Below, in pieces: positions 6,312 through 13,449 of a DNA stretch of 21,440 nt. Location: positions 1-21,440 of IMG/VR virus record IMGVR_UViG_3300025870_000090; one strand, 5' to 3'. The notes below the pieces were generated by a model. The model searched no databases. It saw only the letters and a list, made by a program, of their open reading frames with translations, and was not told where the DNA came from. Source of the stretch: a virus. Each line of letters opens with the position of its first letter. Position 1 is the stretch's first letter. The position numbers were made by a program, and so were the translations under genes.

Positions 6312-6479
6312 ATGACATTTCAAAAACATAACATACAAGTTACCAATGCGGGTAAATATACATCAGATGCAGTATACGTTGAAGATGATGGAAAAAACAC
6401 TGTAGTCATCATGTGTCCTGAGTTTGATACAATTGACGAAGTGATAGAGTGGATTAGAAATCATATGGATACTAAATAA
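6312..6479 (+). CDS. Hypothetical 55-residue protein
   Basis: The ATG lies one base after the gp42 stop, and the TAA overlaps the next ATG (TAATG), so the gene is held between coupled neighbours. The sequence is a small alpha/beta-looking protein with a C-terminal helix (IDEVIEWIRNHM) and no recognised family. Confidence 0.6.
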   Translation: MTFQKHNIQVTNAGKYTSDAVYVEDDGKNTVVIMCPEFDTIDEVIEWIRNHMDTK

Positions 6480-6721
6480 TGGATAGTCCAACTGGTAAGC
6501 TCATTAAAATTACGGACATAATCGAAACAAAAGTTCGTAAAGAAAAAGAGTTAGTGTTTTACGAAAATGAACTTAAAAAACTCAAACAAAAAATGTTCTT
6601 TATACAAAAAGACATTGACATTACTAATATCATTATCAATATAATTGAGAACGAAAAGGTAATGGATATAAAAGAAAATATGGAAGCCAGAATGCTAGGC
6701 GACGACAGTGAAAAACATTAG
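6479..6721 (+). CDS. Hypothetical coiled-coil protein (80 residues)
   Basis: The Lys/Glu-rich sequence from about residue 18 to 70 has heptad-like spacing (KEKELVFYENELKKLKQKM) and probably forms a coiled coil. No family is recognised. The ATG overlaps the stop of the preceding gene. A promoter-like TTGACA-19-TATAAT lies inside it and may serve the glycosyltransferase chain downstream. Confidence 0.6.
   Translation: MDSPTGKLIKITDIIETKVRKEKELVFYENELKKLKQKMFFIQKDIDITNIIINIIENEKVMDIKENMEARMLGDDSEKH
6615..6645 (+). promoter_or_regulatory. Possible promoter for the glycosyltransferase chain
   Basis: TTGACA (6615-6620) and TATAAT (6640-6645) are both perfect, but the spacer is 19 bases rather than 17. 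It lies about 130 bases before the Agt homologue, and no better promoter is seen in the 52-base gap. Confidence 0.4.
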
Positions 6722-6773
6722 TATCTAAAATGGCTAAATAGTCCATAGCAAGATACAATGAGGAGATTATATT

Positions 6774-8198
6774 ATGAAAATTGCTTTTATTTTTGGTAAA
6801 GGTATTGAAGGTTGTGGTGTAACCAAAGGTGCAAACATCTTTGAAGATTGGTTAGTATCTCAAGGCCATGAAACTATGGTTATTGATTTTGATAATAAAC
6901 AAAGCTTTGCCCGAGCTCAAAACGTAGATTGGCATGGAAACGTTTTACGCGTAGAGTCTAATCAAGAAATAGAAGATGTACCAAGTATAGTAGATGCTGT
7001 TAATACATGTGACATTGCTATTGTACACTCTTTTCCTACCCGTAAAAATGGAAAGTACATTGATAGATTTCGTCAGTTTGTAGAAGCTATTAATGATCCA
7101 ATCATTGTTGTGCATGATCATGCTATTACTAAAAATACTATTAATCGTCAGACTGGTGCCGGCGAGTTGTTTGCGTTGGCAGACATTGGTATTACACAAT
7201 CATTTGAAGGATATTCACAAGAGTGTTATTTAGCACTTGATCCTGGCCTTGAAGGTAGACTACTTGAAAATCCTATTTGGGTTCGTACTGAAGATTACGA
7301 TCAATATCGTGTTGACTATGAAGATAGAAAAAAGCACTTCATGTATATGGGCCGCATGTCAACGCTAAAAGATCCTGGAATGATTTGTCGTATTGAACCA
7401 TATTTGAAAAATGAATGGGATCTGACTTTGATGGGTTGTGAACGTTCTATTTCATCTATTGGCGATCCTGACTCTAAGACGCTTGCAACTGATCCAGCAC
7501 CATACCACAAATCTTATCAACCAAAGATTAAATTTATTGGCACAAATTCAGCCGGTGAACATTATCTACCAGCTAAAGAAAAAGAAAAAACTGGTACTAC
7601 AATTACAGCTTATGATGGATATAAGTATGATTTTGGTATGGGTCAGCTTGGTTCCTCTATGGCTGCTTGGTGCGGATATCGCCTTGGTGATCCAAAGGAA
7701 TATGGTTATCGTATGGAATATACAGTAATTGAATCATTCCTATTATCCTTGCCTGTTATTAGTAGACACTTTGCTGAAAACGCAGTATCACCTGAAGGTA
7801 AAAAGTGGGGTGAATATTATGGTCCACTTATCTCAGAAGCTACCAAGGAAGAAGAGCTTGCAGCTGAATTAAAACGTATTGCTGATAATCCTGAAGAATG
7901 GAAAGCCCGTACCAAAGCATGCCGTGAAATTGCTTATAAGTTTAATGATATTGAAGTTCTTGGTCCAAAATTCTTAGATTTTGTATTGACAAAAGGCAAA
8001 AGACATGATAAGATAGATTTTATAGATAGGATTTCAAGTTACTTCCCAAGTGCTCGTGAACGTCGCGAAAACGGAGAAATTATTATTTCAACTCCTGGAA
8101 GTGTTCTACTTGAAAAGCCTTTCACTCTTGTTGATGGAAGACAAAATGAAATTAAAGAACCCAAGCAAGTTGGTGCTACAATTGAAGGATTTTTCTAA
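6774..8198 (+). CDS. DNA alpha-glucosyltransferase homologue (T4 Agt-like)
   Basis: The 474-residue GT-B-type enzyme aligns with T4 DNA alpha-glucosyltransferase as I recall it. The N-terminal MKIAFIFGKGIEGCGVTKG matches the T4 Agt N-terminus, including EGCGVTK. VVHDHAITKNTINR matches the Agt YQHDHSVLSLRRN block, and YMGRMSTLKD and LMGCERS match the start of the C-terminal donor domain. EYTVIESFLLSLPVI with its glutamate matches EYTHLELGACGTIPV. T4 Agt transfers glucose from UDP-glucose to hydroxymethylcytosine in DNA and protects it from nucleases. This protein is about 70 residues longer, with an insertion before EYTVIESF and a C-terminal extension. The sugar used here need not be glucose, given the sugar-activation genes next door. 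A strong GAGGAGA ribosome site precedes the ATG. Confidence 0.85.
   Translation: MKIAFIFGKGIEGCGVTKGANIFEDWLVSQGHETMVIDFDNKQSFARAQNVDWHGNVLRVESNQEIEDVPSIVDAVNTCDIAIVHSFPTRKNGKYIDRFRQFVEAINDPIIVVHDHAITKNTINRQTGAGELFALADIGITQSFEGYSQECYLALDPGLEGRLLENPIWVRTEDYDQYRVDYEDRKKHFMYMGRMSTLKDPGMICRIEPYLKNEWDLTLMGCERSISSIGDPDSKTLATDPAPYHKSYQPKIKFIGTNSAGEHYLPAKEKEKTGTTITAYDGYKYDFGMGQLGSSMAAWCGYRLGDPKEYGYRMEYTVIESFLLSLPVISRHFAENAVSPEGKKWGEYYGPLISEATKEEELAAELKRIADNPEEWKARTKACREIAYKFNDIEVLGPKFLDFVLTKGKRHDKIDFIDRISSYFPSARERRENGEIIISTPGSVLLEKPFTLVDGRQNEIKEPKQVGATIEGFF
7986..8014 (+). promoter_or_regulatory. Possible internal promoter
   Basis: TTGACA (7986-7991), a 17-base spacer and TAAGAT (8009-8014, two mismatches to TATAAT), near the 3' end of the Agt homologue and about 180 bases before the HAD/kinase gene. 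It is weaker than the perfect promoters elsewhere in the window. Confidence 0.3.
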
Positions 8199-9214
8199 TG
8201 TATCATAAACGTATCGTTGTAGACTTTGACGACACCTTAGCGTTCCATGAAAACAGAAATTTTGATGACGCCATTCCTCATGACGATTTGATTAAAAAGA
8301 CAAATCAGTTATTTGATGAAGGATGGCAAATTGATATTTTTACTGCTCGTGGATCTATTTCATGTAAAACACGTGAAGAAGCACGCCTTAAATATGAAGC
8401 TGGTATTGTAGCCTGGCTTGATAAGTATAATGTTCAATATAATTCGCTTTCATTTGATAAACCATTGGCAGCTTACTATATTGATGATAAGGGTATTACT
8501 CCTGAAGCTTTTCTTGATGTTGATATTCGAGAGCTTGAAGGTGGTTTGTCTGGAACAGAAATCTTTACTGATGGTAAAGTTGTACATAAGCAAGATCCAA
8601 ATGCTCATGATACTAACACTTGGTTTAACGAAGCATTCTTTGTTGGTATTAATGTTCCAATAATTCATCGTATTGTTGGTGAAACTATTACTATGGATTA
8701 TATCGATCATGACGAACAATTCTTTATGAAAGATTTCCATGTTGCTTTGGGTATGATCCAAACACAACTTCAAAGAATGAAAGGCCTTGAAGCATTAGAT
8801 GAACTAAAATATCAATCGTATATTAATCGCATTAAAGACCATGCGGTAGCTTCAGGCCAAGTAGAATTAATTAATAATGCCGACGTATTGGAAACGTTTG
8901 ATTTAAAAAGATCGTTTTCGCACGGTGATTTTGGCATTAAGAATATGTTATTTAAAGATCATGAGCTATATTTGATTGATCCAATTTGTAATGTATTTGG
9001 CTGTACTGAACTTGACGTAGCAAAGTTCTGTGCTAGTTTGTATATCAACCAATATCATAAAGAGTATATTCTAAAATCTATTGATATCTTGGCTGCTGCA
9101 AACGATATAAATAAAACTATGTTACTAGCACTTATACGTGCTGAAATTACACGTGTATATAAGTACCATCCTGACAAATCTTTTATTATGGAATGTTTTG
9201 AAAATGTTTACTAA
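8198..9214 (+). CDS. Fusion of HAD-type phosphatase and APH/choline-kinase-fold kinase
   Basis: The 338-residue protein has two domains. Residues 1 to about 115 are HAD-like, with D9/D11 in VVDFDDTL (motif I), IFTARG (motif II) and YYIDD near 94-97 (motif IV). From about 120 onward the protein is kinase-like, with SHGDFGIKNMLF (H242, G243, D244, N249; Brenner-type catalytic loop) and LIDP (D261, metal-binding aspartate), as in aminoglycoside phosphotransferases and choline/ethanolamine kinases. A phosphatase and a kinase on one chain followed by a nucleotidyltransferase suggests stepwise making of a nucleotide-activated sugar, alditol or amino-alcohol. The fused pair recalls HldE/GmhB heptose activation or Kennedy-type CDP-ethanolamine synthesis. 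The substrate is not known. TAATG overlap couples it to the Agt homologue. Confidence 0.75.
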   Translation: MYHKRIVVDFDDTLAFHENRNFDDAIPHDDLIKKTNQLFDEGWQIDIFTARGSISCKTREEARLKYEAGIVAWLDKYNVQYNSLSFDKPLAAYYIDDKGITPEAFLDVDIRELEGGLSGTEIFTDGKVVHKQDPNAHDTNTWFNEAFFVGINVPIIHRIVGETITMDYIDHDEQFFMKDFHVALGMIQTQLQRMKGLEALDELKYQSYINRIKDHAVASGQVELINNADVLETFDLKRSFSHGDFGIKNMLFKDHELYLIDPICNVFGCTELDVAKFCASLYINQYHKEYILKSIDILAAANDINKTMLLALIRAEITRVYKYHPDKSFIMECFENVY

Positions 9215-9668
9215 CAAATCTGAAATCGCGAGAAAAGTTGGAAAGCCGGTTGATGAAATCCGGATTGGATTTACCTGTTCAACTTTTGATATGCTGCACG
9301 CTGGCCATATTGTAATGTTACAAGAGTCTAAAGAGCAGTGCGATTATCTTATTTGTGGTTTACTAACCGATCCAACTATAGATCGACCTGAAACCAAAAA
9401 CAAACCAGTACAAACTCCGTTTGAGCGTTATGTTCAATTGGCAGGGTGTCGGTTTGTTGACGAAGTAATTCCATTTAATACCGAACAAGAACTTGTCGAT
9501 ATGATTTTGACTATTCAACCACATATTAGAATTGTGGGAGAAGAGTATAAAGGTACTGATCATACAGGTGTTGGTTTATGCCCAATATATTATAACAAAC
9601 GCAAGCATTCTTTTTCGTCGTCGGACTTGAGAAATCGCGTTATCGAATCCTCGAAAGGTAACAAATGA
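9204..9668 (+). CDS. Cytidylyltransferase-like nucleotidyltransferase
   Basis: The 154-residue protein has the HxGH-type nucleotidyltransferase core: GFTCSTFDMLHAGHIVML (HAGH motif, nucleotide binding) and the C-terminal FSSSDLRNRV, equivalent to the I-S-S-T/S-x-x-R-x-R signature. The family includes glycerol-3-phosphate cytidylyltransferase, phosphoethanolamine cytidylyltransferase and HldE-type heptose adenylyltransferase; the nucleotide cannot be decided here. The frame is open further upstream, but the ATG at 9204 gives a full-length family match and only an 11-base overlap with the kinase gene. It presumably activates the phosphorylated product of that enzyme. It overlaps the methyltransferase gene downstream as ATGA. 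Confidence 0.8.
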   Translation: MFTNKSEIARKVGKPVDEIRIGFTCSTFDMLHAGHIVMLQESKEQCDYLICGLLTDPTIDRPETKNKPVQTPFERYVQLAGCRFVDEVIPFNTEQELVDMILTIQPHIRIVGEEYKGTDHTGVGLCPIYYNKRKHSFSSSDLRNRVIESSKGNK

Positions 9669-10870
9669 CCATTACTCATGCATCTATAGTTCCACTTATT
9701 GGCGGTGAAACCATTGGCTCGGCAAATGCCTTTGGTGCACCTCCAATTCATTTTATGTCGTACGAAGCTTTTGCTGCTAATGACAGTCACATTTTAAATT
9801 ACTACGATAATCAAATTCCTTATTATGTTTTAGATAAAGATATGGCGCCACCATTAAATGAAAGAGCTGATGTTGTATCTTCAGTTTGTCCATGTGCTGG
9901 ATTATCAACCATGTCGATGGGTTATGGTGACGACAATCCAAACAATCAATGGATGAAAGAAACAGCTAATTATATCCTTGGCGAATATAAACCAAAAGTA
10001 TTTTGGGGAGAGAATGCTCCAGGATTTGCTGGTAAAATTGGTAAAACAGTTCGTGAAGAATTGAGAAGCATTGGTAAGAAAAACGGATATACAATGTCTG
10101 TATATAGAACTAAATCCCTATTACATGGATCGCCGCAGGTTCGTGAGAGATCATTCTATTTTTTCTGGAAAGGTAATAGAACACCGCTTCTAGGTTACTT
10201 CAATAAACCTCATACACCCATTGAAGAAGTAATCCGTGGAGTTAAATCTAACTTCCAAACTGATGTAATCAATCATAAAAAGAAACCAACAGACAATCCA
10301 TACTATAAGTTCATCTTAGAACATATTCATGGTGGACGTTCTCATAAAGAACACGCGGCTTTGATTGAACCAACATCAGCTCGTGGTGCTTGTGTTTATA
10401 GTTATATTGAACAGCAAGGCTATAGTTATTTACAAGTAGCTGATTGGATGGCCGAAAATGGTTTTGAACGTGAAGTAGAAAAGTGTAAATACAAACATGC
10501 TAAACTTGAATCAGGTAAAAGCATTATGCGACGTGGTGTAACAATTCCAAAAGATCGTATTGGAGCCTTTGTTGGTCACTATCCTTTAATGCTTGCGCAT
10601 CCTGATGAAGATCGCTTTATTAATTATCGTGAAGCTATGACAATCATGGGATTGCCTGAAGATTTTGAGTTAGTAGATGCTAACCCAAGAAATGCTAATC
10701 ATATTTGTCAGAATGTTCCAGTACAAACTGCGACTGACATGGCAACTGAAGTTAAAAAATATTTGAATAATGAGTTAATAACCGTTGACACGGACTACAT
10801 TATGCAGTATAATCATAGACAAGAAGCGCAATACACCGAACGCGGTGCAACTTTAGAGGCATTTTTATGA
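9665..10870 (+). CDS. C5-cytosine DNA methyltransferase homologue
   Basis: The 401-residue protein carries most of the C5-methyltransferase motifs in order. VCPCAGLS holds the catalytic C77 (motif IV, with A in place of the usual Q). FWGENAPG is the motif VI ENV-type site, and GSPQVRERSFYFF the motif VIII Q-x-R-x-R. INYREAMTIMGLPEDF and QNVPVQTATDMATEV are the C-terminal motifs IX-X. Motif I is diverged (LIGGETIG). The region between motifs VIII and IX is the likely target-recognition part. Enzymes of this family make 5-methylcytosine; in a phage with dCMP hydroxymethylase the cytosines may already be modified, so its true substrate is open. It is joined by ATGA overlaps to both neighbours. 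A perfect promoter sits in its last 90 bases. Confidence 0.8.
   Translation: MTITHASIVPLIGGETIGSANAFGAPPIHFMSYEAFAANDSHILNYYDNQIPYYVLDKDMAPPLNERADVVSSVCPCAGLSTMSMGYGDDNPNNQWMKETANYILGEYKPKVFWGENAPGFAGKIGKTVREELRSIGKKNGYTMSVYRTKSLLHGSPQVRERSFYFFWKGNRTPLLGYFNKPHTPIEEVIRGVKSNFQTDVINHKKKPTDNPYYKFILEHIHGGRSHKEHAALIEPTSARGACVYSYIEQQGYSYLQVADWMAENGFEREVEKCKYKHAKLESGKSIMRRGVTIPKDRIGAFVGHYPLMLAHPDEDRFINYREAMTIMGLPEDFELVDANPRNANHICQNVPVQTATDMATEVKKYLNNELITVDTDYIMQYNHRQEAQYTERGATLEAFL
10785..10813 (+). promoter_or_regulatory. Perfect sigma-70 promoter inside the methyltransferase gene
   Basis: TTGACA (10785-10790), 17 bases, TATAAT (10808-10813). The dexA ATG is at 10867, 54 bases downstream, so exonuclease and GT-A expression can be independent of the long upstream transcript. 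Confidence 0.7.
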
Positions 10871-11514
10871 GTACACATTTTATTATTGATTTTGAAACTA
10901 TTGGTCAAAACGCTCGTGAAGTACCTGCTATTGATTGTTCATATACCACATTTGAGTGGGAACGATTTACGGAGAATCCATACTCATTTAAAGAGTTAAT
11001 TCTTGATATGAAAACTGCAAAGTTTGATATTAAAGACCAAATGGTTAATCATGGTTGTAAATATAACAAACGAGACTTGCAGTGGTGGTTAGATCAGCCA
11101 CCTGAGCTTCGTACAAATATGAAGCCAAACCCAGAACTTGATTTGAAATCAGATCAGTTTATAGACCGACTTATTGACTATCTACAGCAAAAAGGCGACA
11201 TTGCTTGTTGGTGGTCTAGGTCAAATAGTTTTGATCCAGTTATTTTGGAACGTATTGCTCAAAATGCAGGACGACTTGAAAAGCTTGGTGCTTATTTAAA
11301 ATGGTGGGCTGTACGTGATACTCGTACTTTTATTGATGCCAAATTTAATTTTAATGTGCCAGGTGGAAAGAATGGATTTATTCCCGTATCCAATATAGAA
11401 AAATGGGAATACAATTTTAAAGCGCATGATAGTAAACACGACGTAGCAGCAGATGTTTTGAGGCTTCAAACTATCGTTAGAGCTGAAGCAGATTTGGAGC
11501 AAATTGAAATATGA
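10867..11514 (+). CDS. dexA: DEDDh exonuclease (T4 DexA homologue)
   Basis: The 215-residue protein matches T4 exonuclease A in length and motifs. FIIDFETIG holds the ExoI D-x-E. A KRDLQWWLDQPPELRTN segment matches the DexA STIEWWKNQSPEARKN region. SRSNSFDPVIL is the ExoII block, and HDSKHDVAADVLRLQ is the ExoIII block with the catalytic His and Asp. These enzymes degrade DNA 3' to 5' using two metal ions. In T4, DexA is thought to help in DNA turnover and is dispensable. It overlaps the methyltransferase stop as ATGA and is followed by the glycosyltransferase with another ATGA. Confidence 0.85.
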   Translation: MSTHFIIDFETIGQNAREVPAIDCSYTTFEWERFTENPYSFKELILDMKTAKFDIKDQMVNHGCKYNKRDLQWWLDQPPELRTNMKPNPELDLKSDQFIDRLIDYLQQKGDIACWWSRSNSFDPVILERIAQNAGRLEKLGAYLKWWAVRDTRTFIDAKFNFNVPGGKNGFIPVSNIEKWEYNFKAHDSKHDVAADVLRLQTIVRAEADLEQIEI

Positions 11515-12392
11515 GTAAAATAGAAATATCAATCGAGAAACTAAGAGAGTATAAAATCTTTGTTGGAACTCCGATGTATGGTGGCCAATGCTCTGGTTCA
11601 TACACTAAGTCTTGTACTGACTTAGCTATGGTTTGCGCAGCAAATGGTATTACCGTTAGGTTTTACTACCTATTTAATGAGAGCTTAATTCAAAGAGCTC
11701 GTAACTATATTGTTGACGAGTTTCTCAGATCTGATTGTACACACCTTTTGTTTATTGACGCAGACATTGGTTTTAATCCAAAGGATGTGTTTGGTCTTAT
11801 TGCTGTACATAACCAAGATCCAGAAAAATATAACGTTGTTACTGGACCATATCCTAAGAAAACTATTGCATGGGAAAAGGTAACTACTGCAGTTAAATCT
11901 GGTAAGGCTGATGATAATCCATTTGAGCTTGAAAACTATACAGCTGATTATGTTTTTAATCCTGTTAATAGGCAATCATCATTTGAAATTACATCACCAC
12001 TTGAGGTTGGAGAAGCTGGTACAGGCTTCATGCTAATCCCACGTGATACGTTTACCAAGTTTAAAGAGAAGACACCGCATTTGGCTTATAAACCAGATCA
12101 TGCACGTACAGAACATTTTGATGGTTCAACTATGATCCATGCATATTTTGACTGTGTCATTGATCCTAAGTCAAAGCGTTACTTATCTGAGGATTATTTC
12201 TTTTGTAATGCCGCTCGATCTTTTGGCATGAAAATTTGGATGTGTCCTTGGATACAACTACAGCACATTGGATCCTACGTTTTTAAAGGTTCTCTTGGTC
12301 ACATTGGATCTCTCGGTATGTCAGCTACCGCAGATAAAACCAGTAATAAAAAGAATTACAAAAAAAGTGTTGACAAAAAGCGTAAAAAGTGA
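11511..12392 (+). CDS. GT-A type glycosyltransferase-like protein
   Basis: The 293-residue protein starts with a nucleotide-sugar-binding-like strand (YKIFVGTPMYGG), then NESLIQRARNYIVDEF and HLLFIDADIGF, where D83-A-D85 is the D-x-D metal/nucleotide-sugar motif of GT-A enzymes. AGTGFMLIPRDTF and LSEDYFFCNAARSFG are typical of the acceptor half, where the acidic pair in SEDYF may be the catalytic base. The last 25 residues are very basic. Similar proteins are frequent in marine T4-like phages, but their acceptors are unknown. It could act on DNA after the Agt homologue or on an unrelated glycan. The promoter of the sliding-clamp gene overlaps its stop codon. Confidence 0.75.
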   Translation: MSKIEISIEKLREYKIFVGTPMYGGQCSGSYTKSCTDLAMVCAANGITVRFYYLFNESLIQRARNYIVDEFLRSDCTHLLFIDADIGFNPKDVFGLIAVHNQDPEKYNVVTGPYPKKTIAWEKVTTAVKSGKADDNPFELENYTADYVFNPVNRQSSFEITSPLEVGEAGTGFMLIPRDTFTKFKEKTPHLAYKPDHARTEHFDGSTMIHAYFDCVIDPKSKRYLSEDYFFCNAARSFGMKIWMCPWIQLQHIGSYVFKGSLGHIGSLGMSATADKTSNKKNYKKSVDKKRKK

Positions 12393-12398
12393 TACTAT
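12370..12398 (+). promoter_or_regulatory. Sigma-70 promoter of the clamp gene
   Basis: TTGACA (12370-12375), a 17-base spacer and TACTAT (12393-12398, two mismatches to TATAAT). The -35 lies in the last codons of the glycosyltransferase and the -10 directly after its stop. The gene-45 ATG follows 30 bases later. Confidence 0.7.
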
Positions 12399-12399
12399 G

Positions 12400-12407
12400 T
12401 ATAAATA
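12400..12407 (+). promoter_or_regulatory. T4-type late promoter box TATAAATA
   Basis: An exact TATAAATA begins two bases after the early -10 element and 22 bases before the gene-45 ATG. The position suits a start site in the leader. It would let the clamp gene, whose product activates late transcription in T4, be made late as well. The site is short and AT-rich, so chance is possible. Confidence 0.4.
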
Positions 12408-12428
12408 CAATATTGAAGGAGCTATATA

Positions 12429-13097
12429 ATGAAATTCAGTGAACGTACTCTTACGATTCTAAAAAGTTTTTCGACCATTAACAAATCAATCCTAATGAAG
12501 GAAGGTAATGTTCTTAAAACTGTAACACCAGAAAAAACCCTAGTTGCAACTGCAACTATCCCAGATCAAATCCCATCACAAGCATGTGTATATGATTTGT
12601 CTCGGTTTTTATCCATCCTCGGTCTATATAAAGACCCAGATGTGGAATTCCATGATAAGTATTTTATCATTCAAAACGGCAAACAACGTACCAAATACGT
12701 TTATGCTGACATCTCCATGATCCATGCGGCTCCTGAAAAAGACATTCAGTTGCCATCAGCTGATGTTGAAGTTGCTGTATCATGGGAAGATCTTCAATCA
12801 GTAATTAAAGCTGCTGGAGTTCTTCAATTCCAAGAAGTTGCTTTCGTTGGTCAAGAAGGTAAAATTTACTTGAAAGCTATCGATGGCAATAACGATAACT
12901 CTGATGATTATGGTGTTGAGATCGGCACTACATCTGATGAATTTAAGATTATTATCAAAACTGATAATCTTAAGCTTTTGCCTCAGGATTACCAAGTTAC
13001 TCTATGCGCAAAGGGTATCTCTGAGTTTAAAAGCGAAGGTGTCACATACTTTGTGGCAATTGATACTAAGTCGACTTACAAAAAAGGAAATGAATAA
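12429..13097 (+). CDS. 45: DNA polymerase sliding clamp (T4 gp45 homologue)
   Basis: The 222-residue protein corresponds to T4 gp45 (228 residues), the trimeric ring that tethers DNA polymerase and, in T4, activates late transcription. It begins MKFSERTLTILKSFSTINKS, like the T4 clamp N-terminus (K-x(10)-FATIN). Matching blocks include VYDLSRFLSILGL, EDLQSVIKAAGVLQ, KIYLKAID and the C-terminal YFVAIDTKST. A strong GAAGGAGC site precedes the ATG. The stop overlaps the next gene as TAATG. It heads the clamp/clamp-loader/RegA run in T4 order and has its own promoters. Confidence 0.92.
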   Translation: MKFSERTLTILKSFSTINKSILMKEGNVLKTVTPEKTLVATATIPDQIPSQACVYDLSRFLSILGLYKDPDVEFHDKYFIIQNGKQRTKYVYADISMIHAAPEKDIQLPSADVEVAVSWEDLQSVIKAAGVLQFQEVAFVGQEGKIYLKAIDGNNDNSDDYGVEIGTTSDEFKIIIKTDNLKLLPQDYQVTLCAKGISEFKSEGVTYFVAIDTKSTYKKGNE

Positions 13098-13378
13098 TGG
13101 CTGATAATCAGACACAAAACCCAGAACAAAAACAAGAACCGGTACAAATTTCGTTGCAGGATATTGCTACGGTTGTACAGATGATTGATGTAACCTCACG
13201 CCGTGGTGCTTTTGAAGGACAAGAGCTGGCTGGCATTGGTATTCTACGTAATAAACTTGAAATGTTTCTTCGCCAGAATGCTCCAAAAGGTGAAGAGCCT
13301 CCTCAAGGTTCAATGCCTAACCCAGACGCTCCTGCTGCAGTACCAGGCGATGCTCCCCTAGCTGATAAGGTGAGCTAA
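13097..13378 (+). CDS. Hypothetical 93-residue protein between gp45 and gp44
   Basis: The N-terminal tail is Gln/Glu-rich and disordered-looking. A helical core (about 20-62: SLQDIATVVQMIDVTSRRG, FEGQELAGIGILRNKLEMFL) comes next, and the C-terminus is Pro/Ala-rich and acidic (65-93). The family is not recognised. It starts on the clamp stop codon (TAATG), so it is translated with the clamp and could be a clamp- or polymerase-associated small protein; this is inference from position. A structured RNA region follows it before gene 44. Confidence 0.75.
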   Translation: MADNQTQNPEQKQEPVQISLQDIATVVQMIDVTSRRGAFEGQELAGIGILRNKLEMFLRQNAPKGEEPPQGSMPNPDAPAAVPGDAPLADKVS

Positions 13379-13382
13379 GGAG

Positions 13383-13421
13383 GAAAACGAATGCGGGCTC
13401 TCGTTATAAAACAAACCCGCA
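13383..13421 (+). promoter_or_regulatory. Structured leader with Shine-Dalgarno, possible pseudoknot or terminator
   Basis: AAGGAGG just after the preceding stop is followed by an ATG at 13391. TGCGGG (13392-13397) pairs with CCCGCA (13416-13421). AACGA (13386-13390) can pair with TCGTT (13401-13405). The two stems interlock as in an H-type pseudoknot, with an A-rich 10-base third loop. The outer hairpin plus CCTTATTTT could instead be a weak terminator. The short ORF from 13391 (39 codons, to 13510) overlaps gene 44 out of frame and is not called as a gene. Confidence 0.4.
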
Positions 13422-13449
13422 CCTTATTTTATATTATGATGGAGACATT

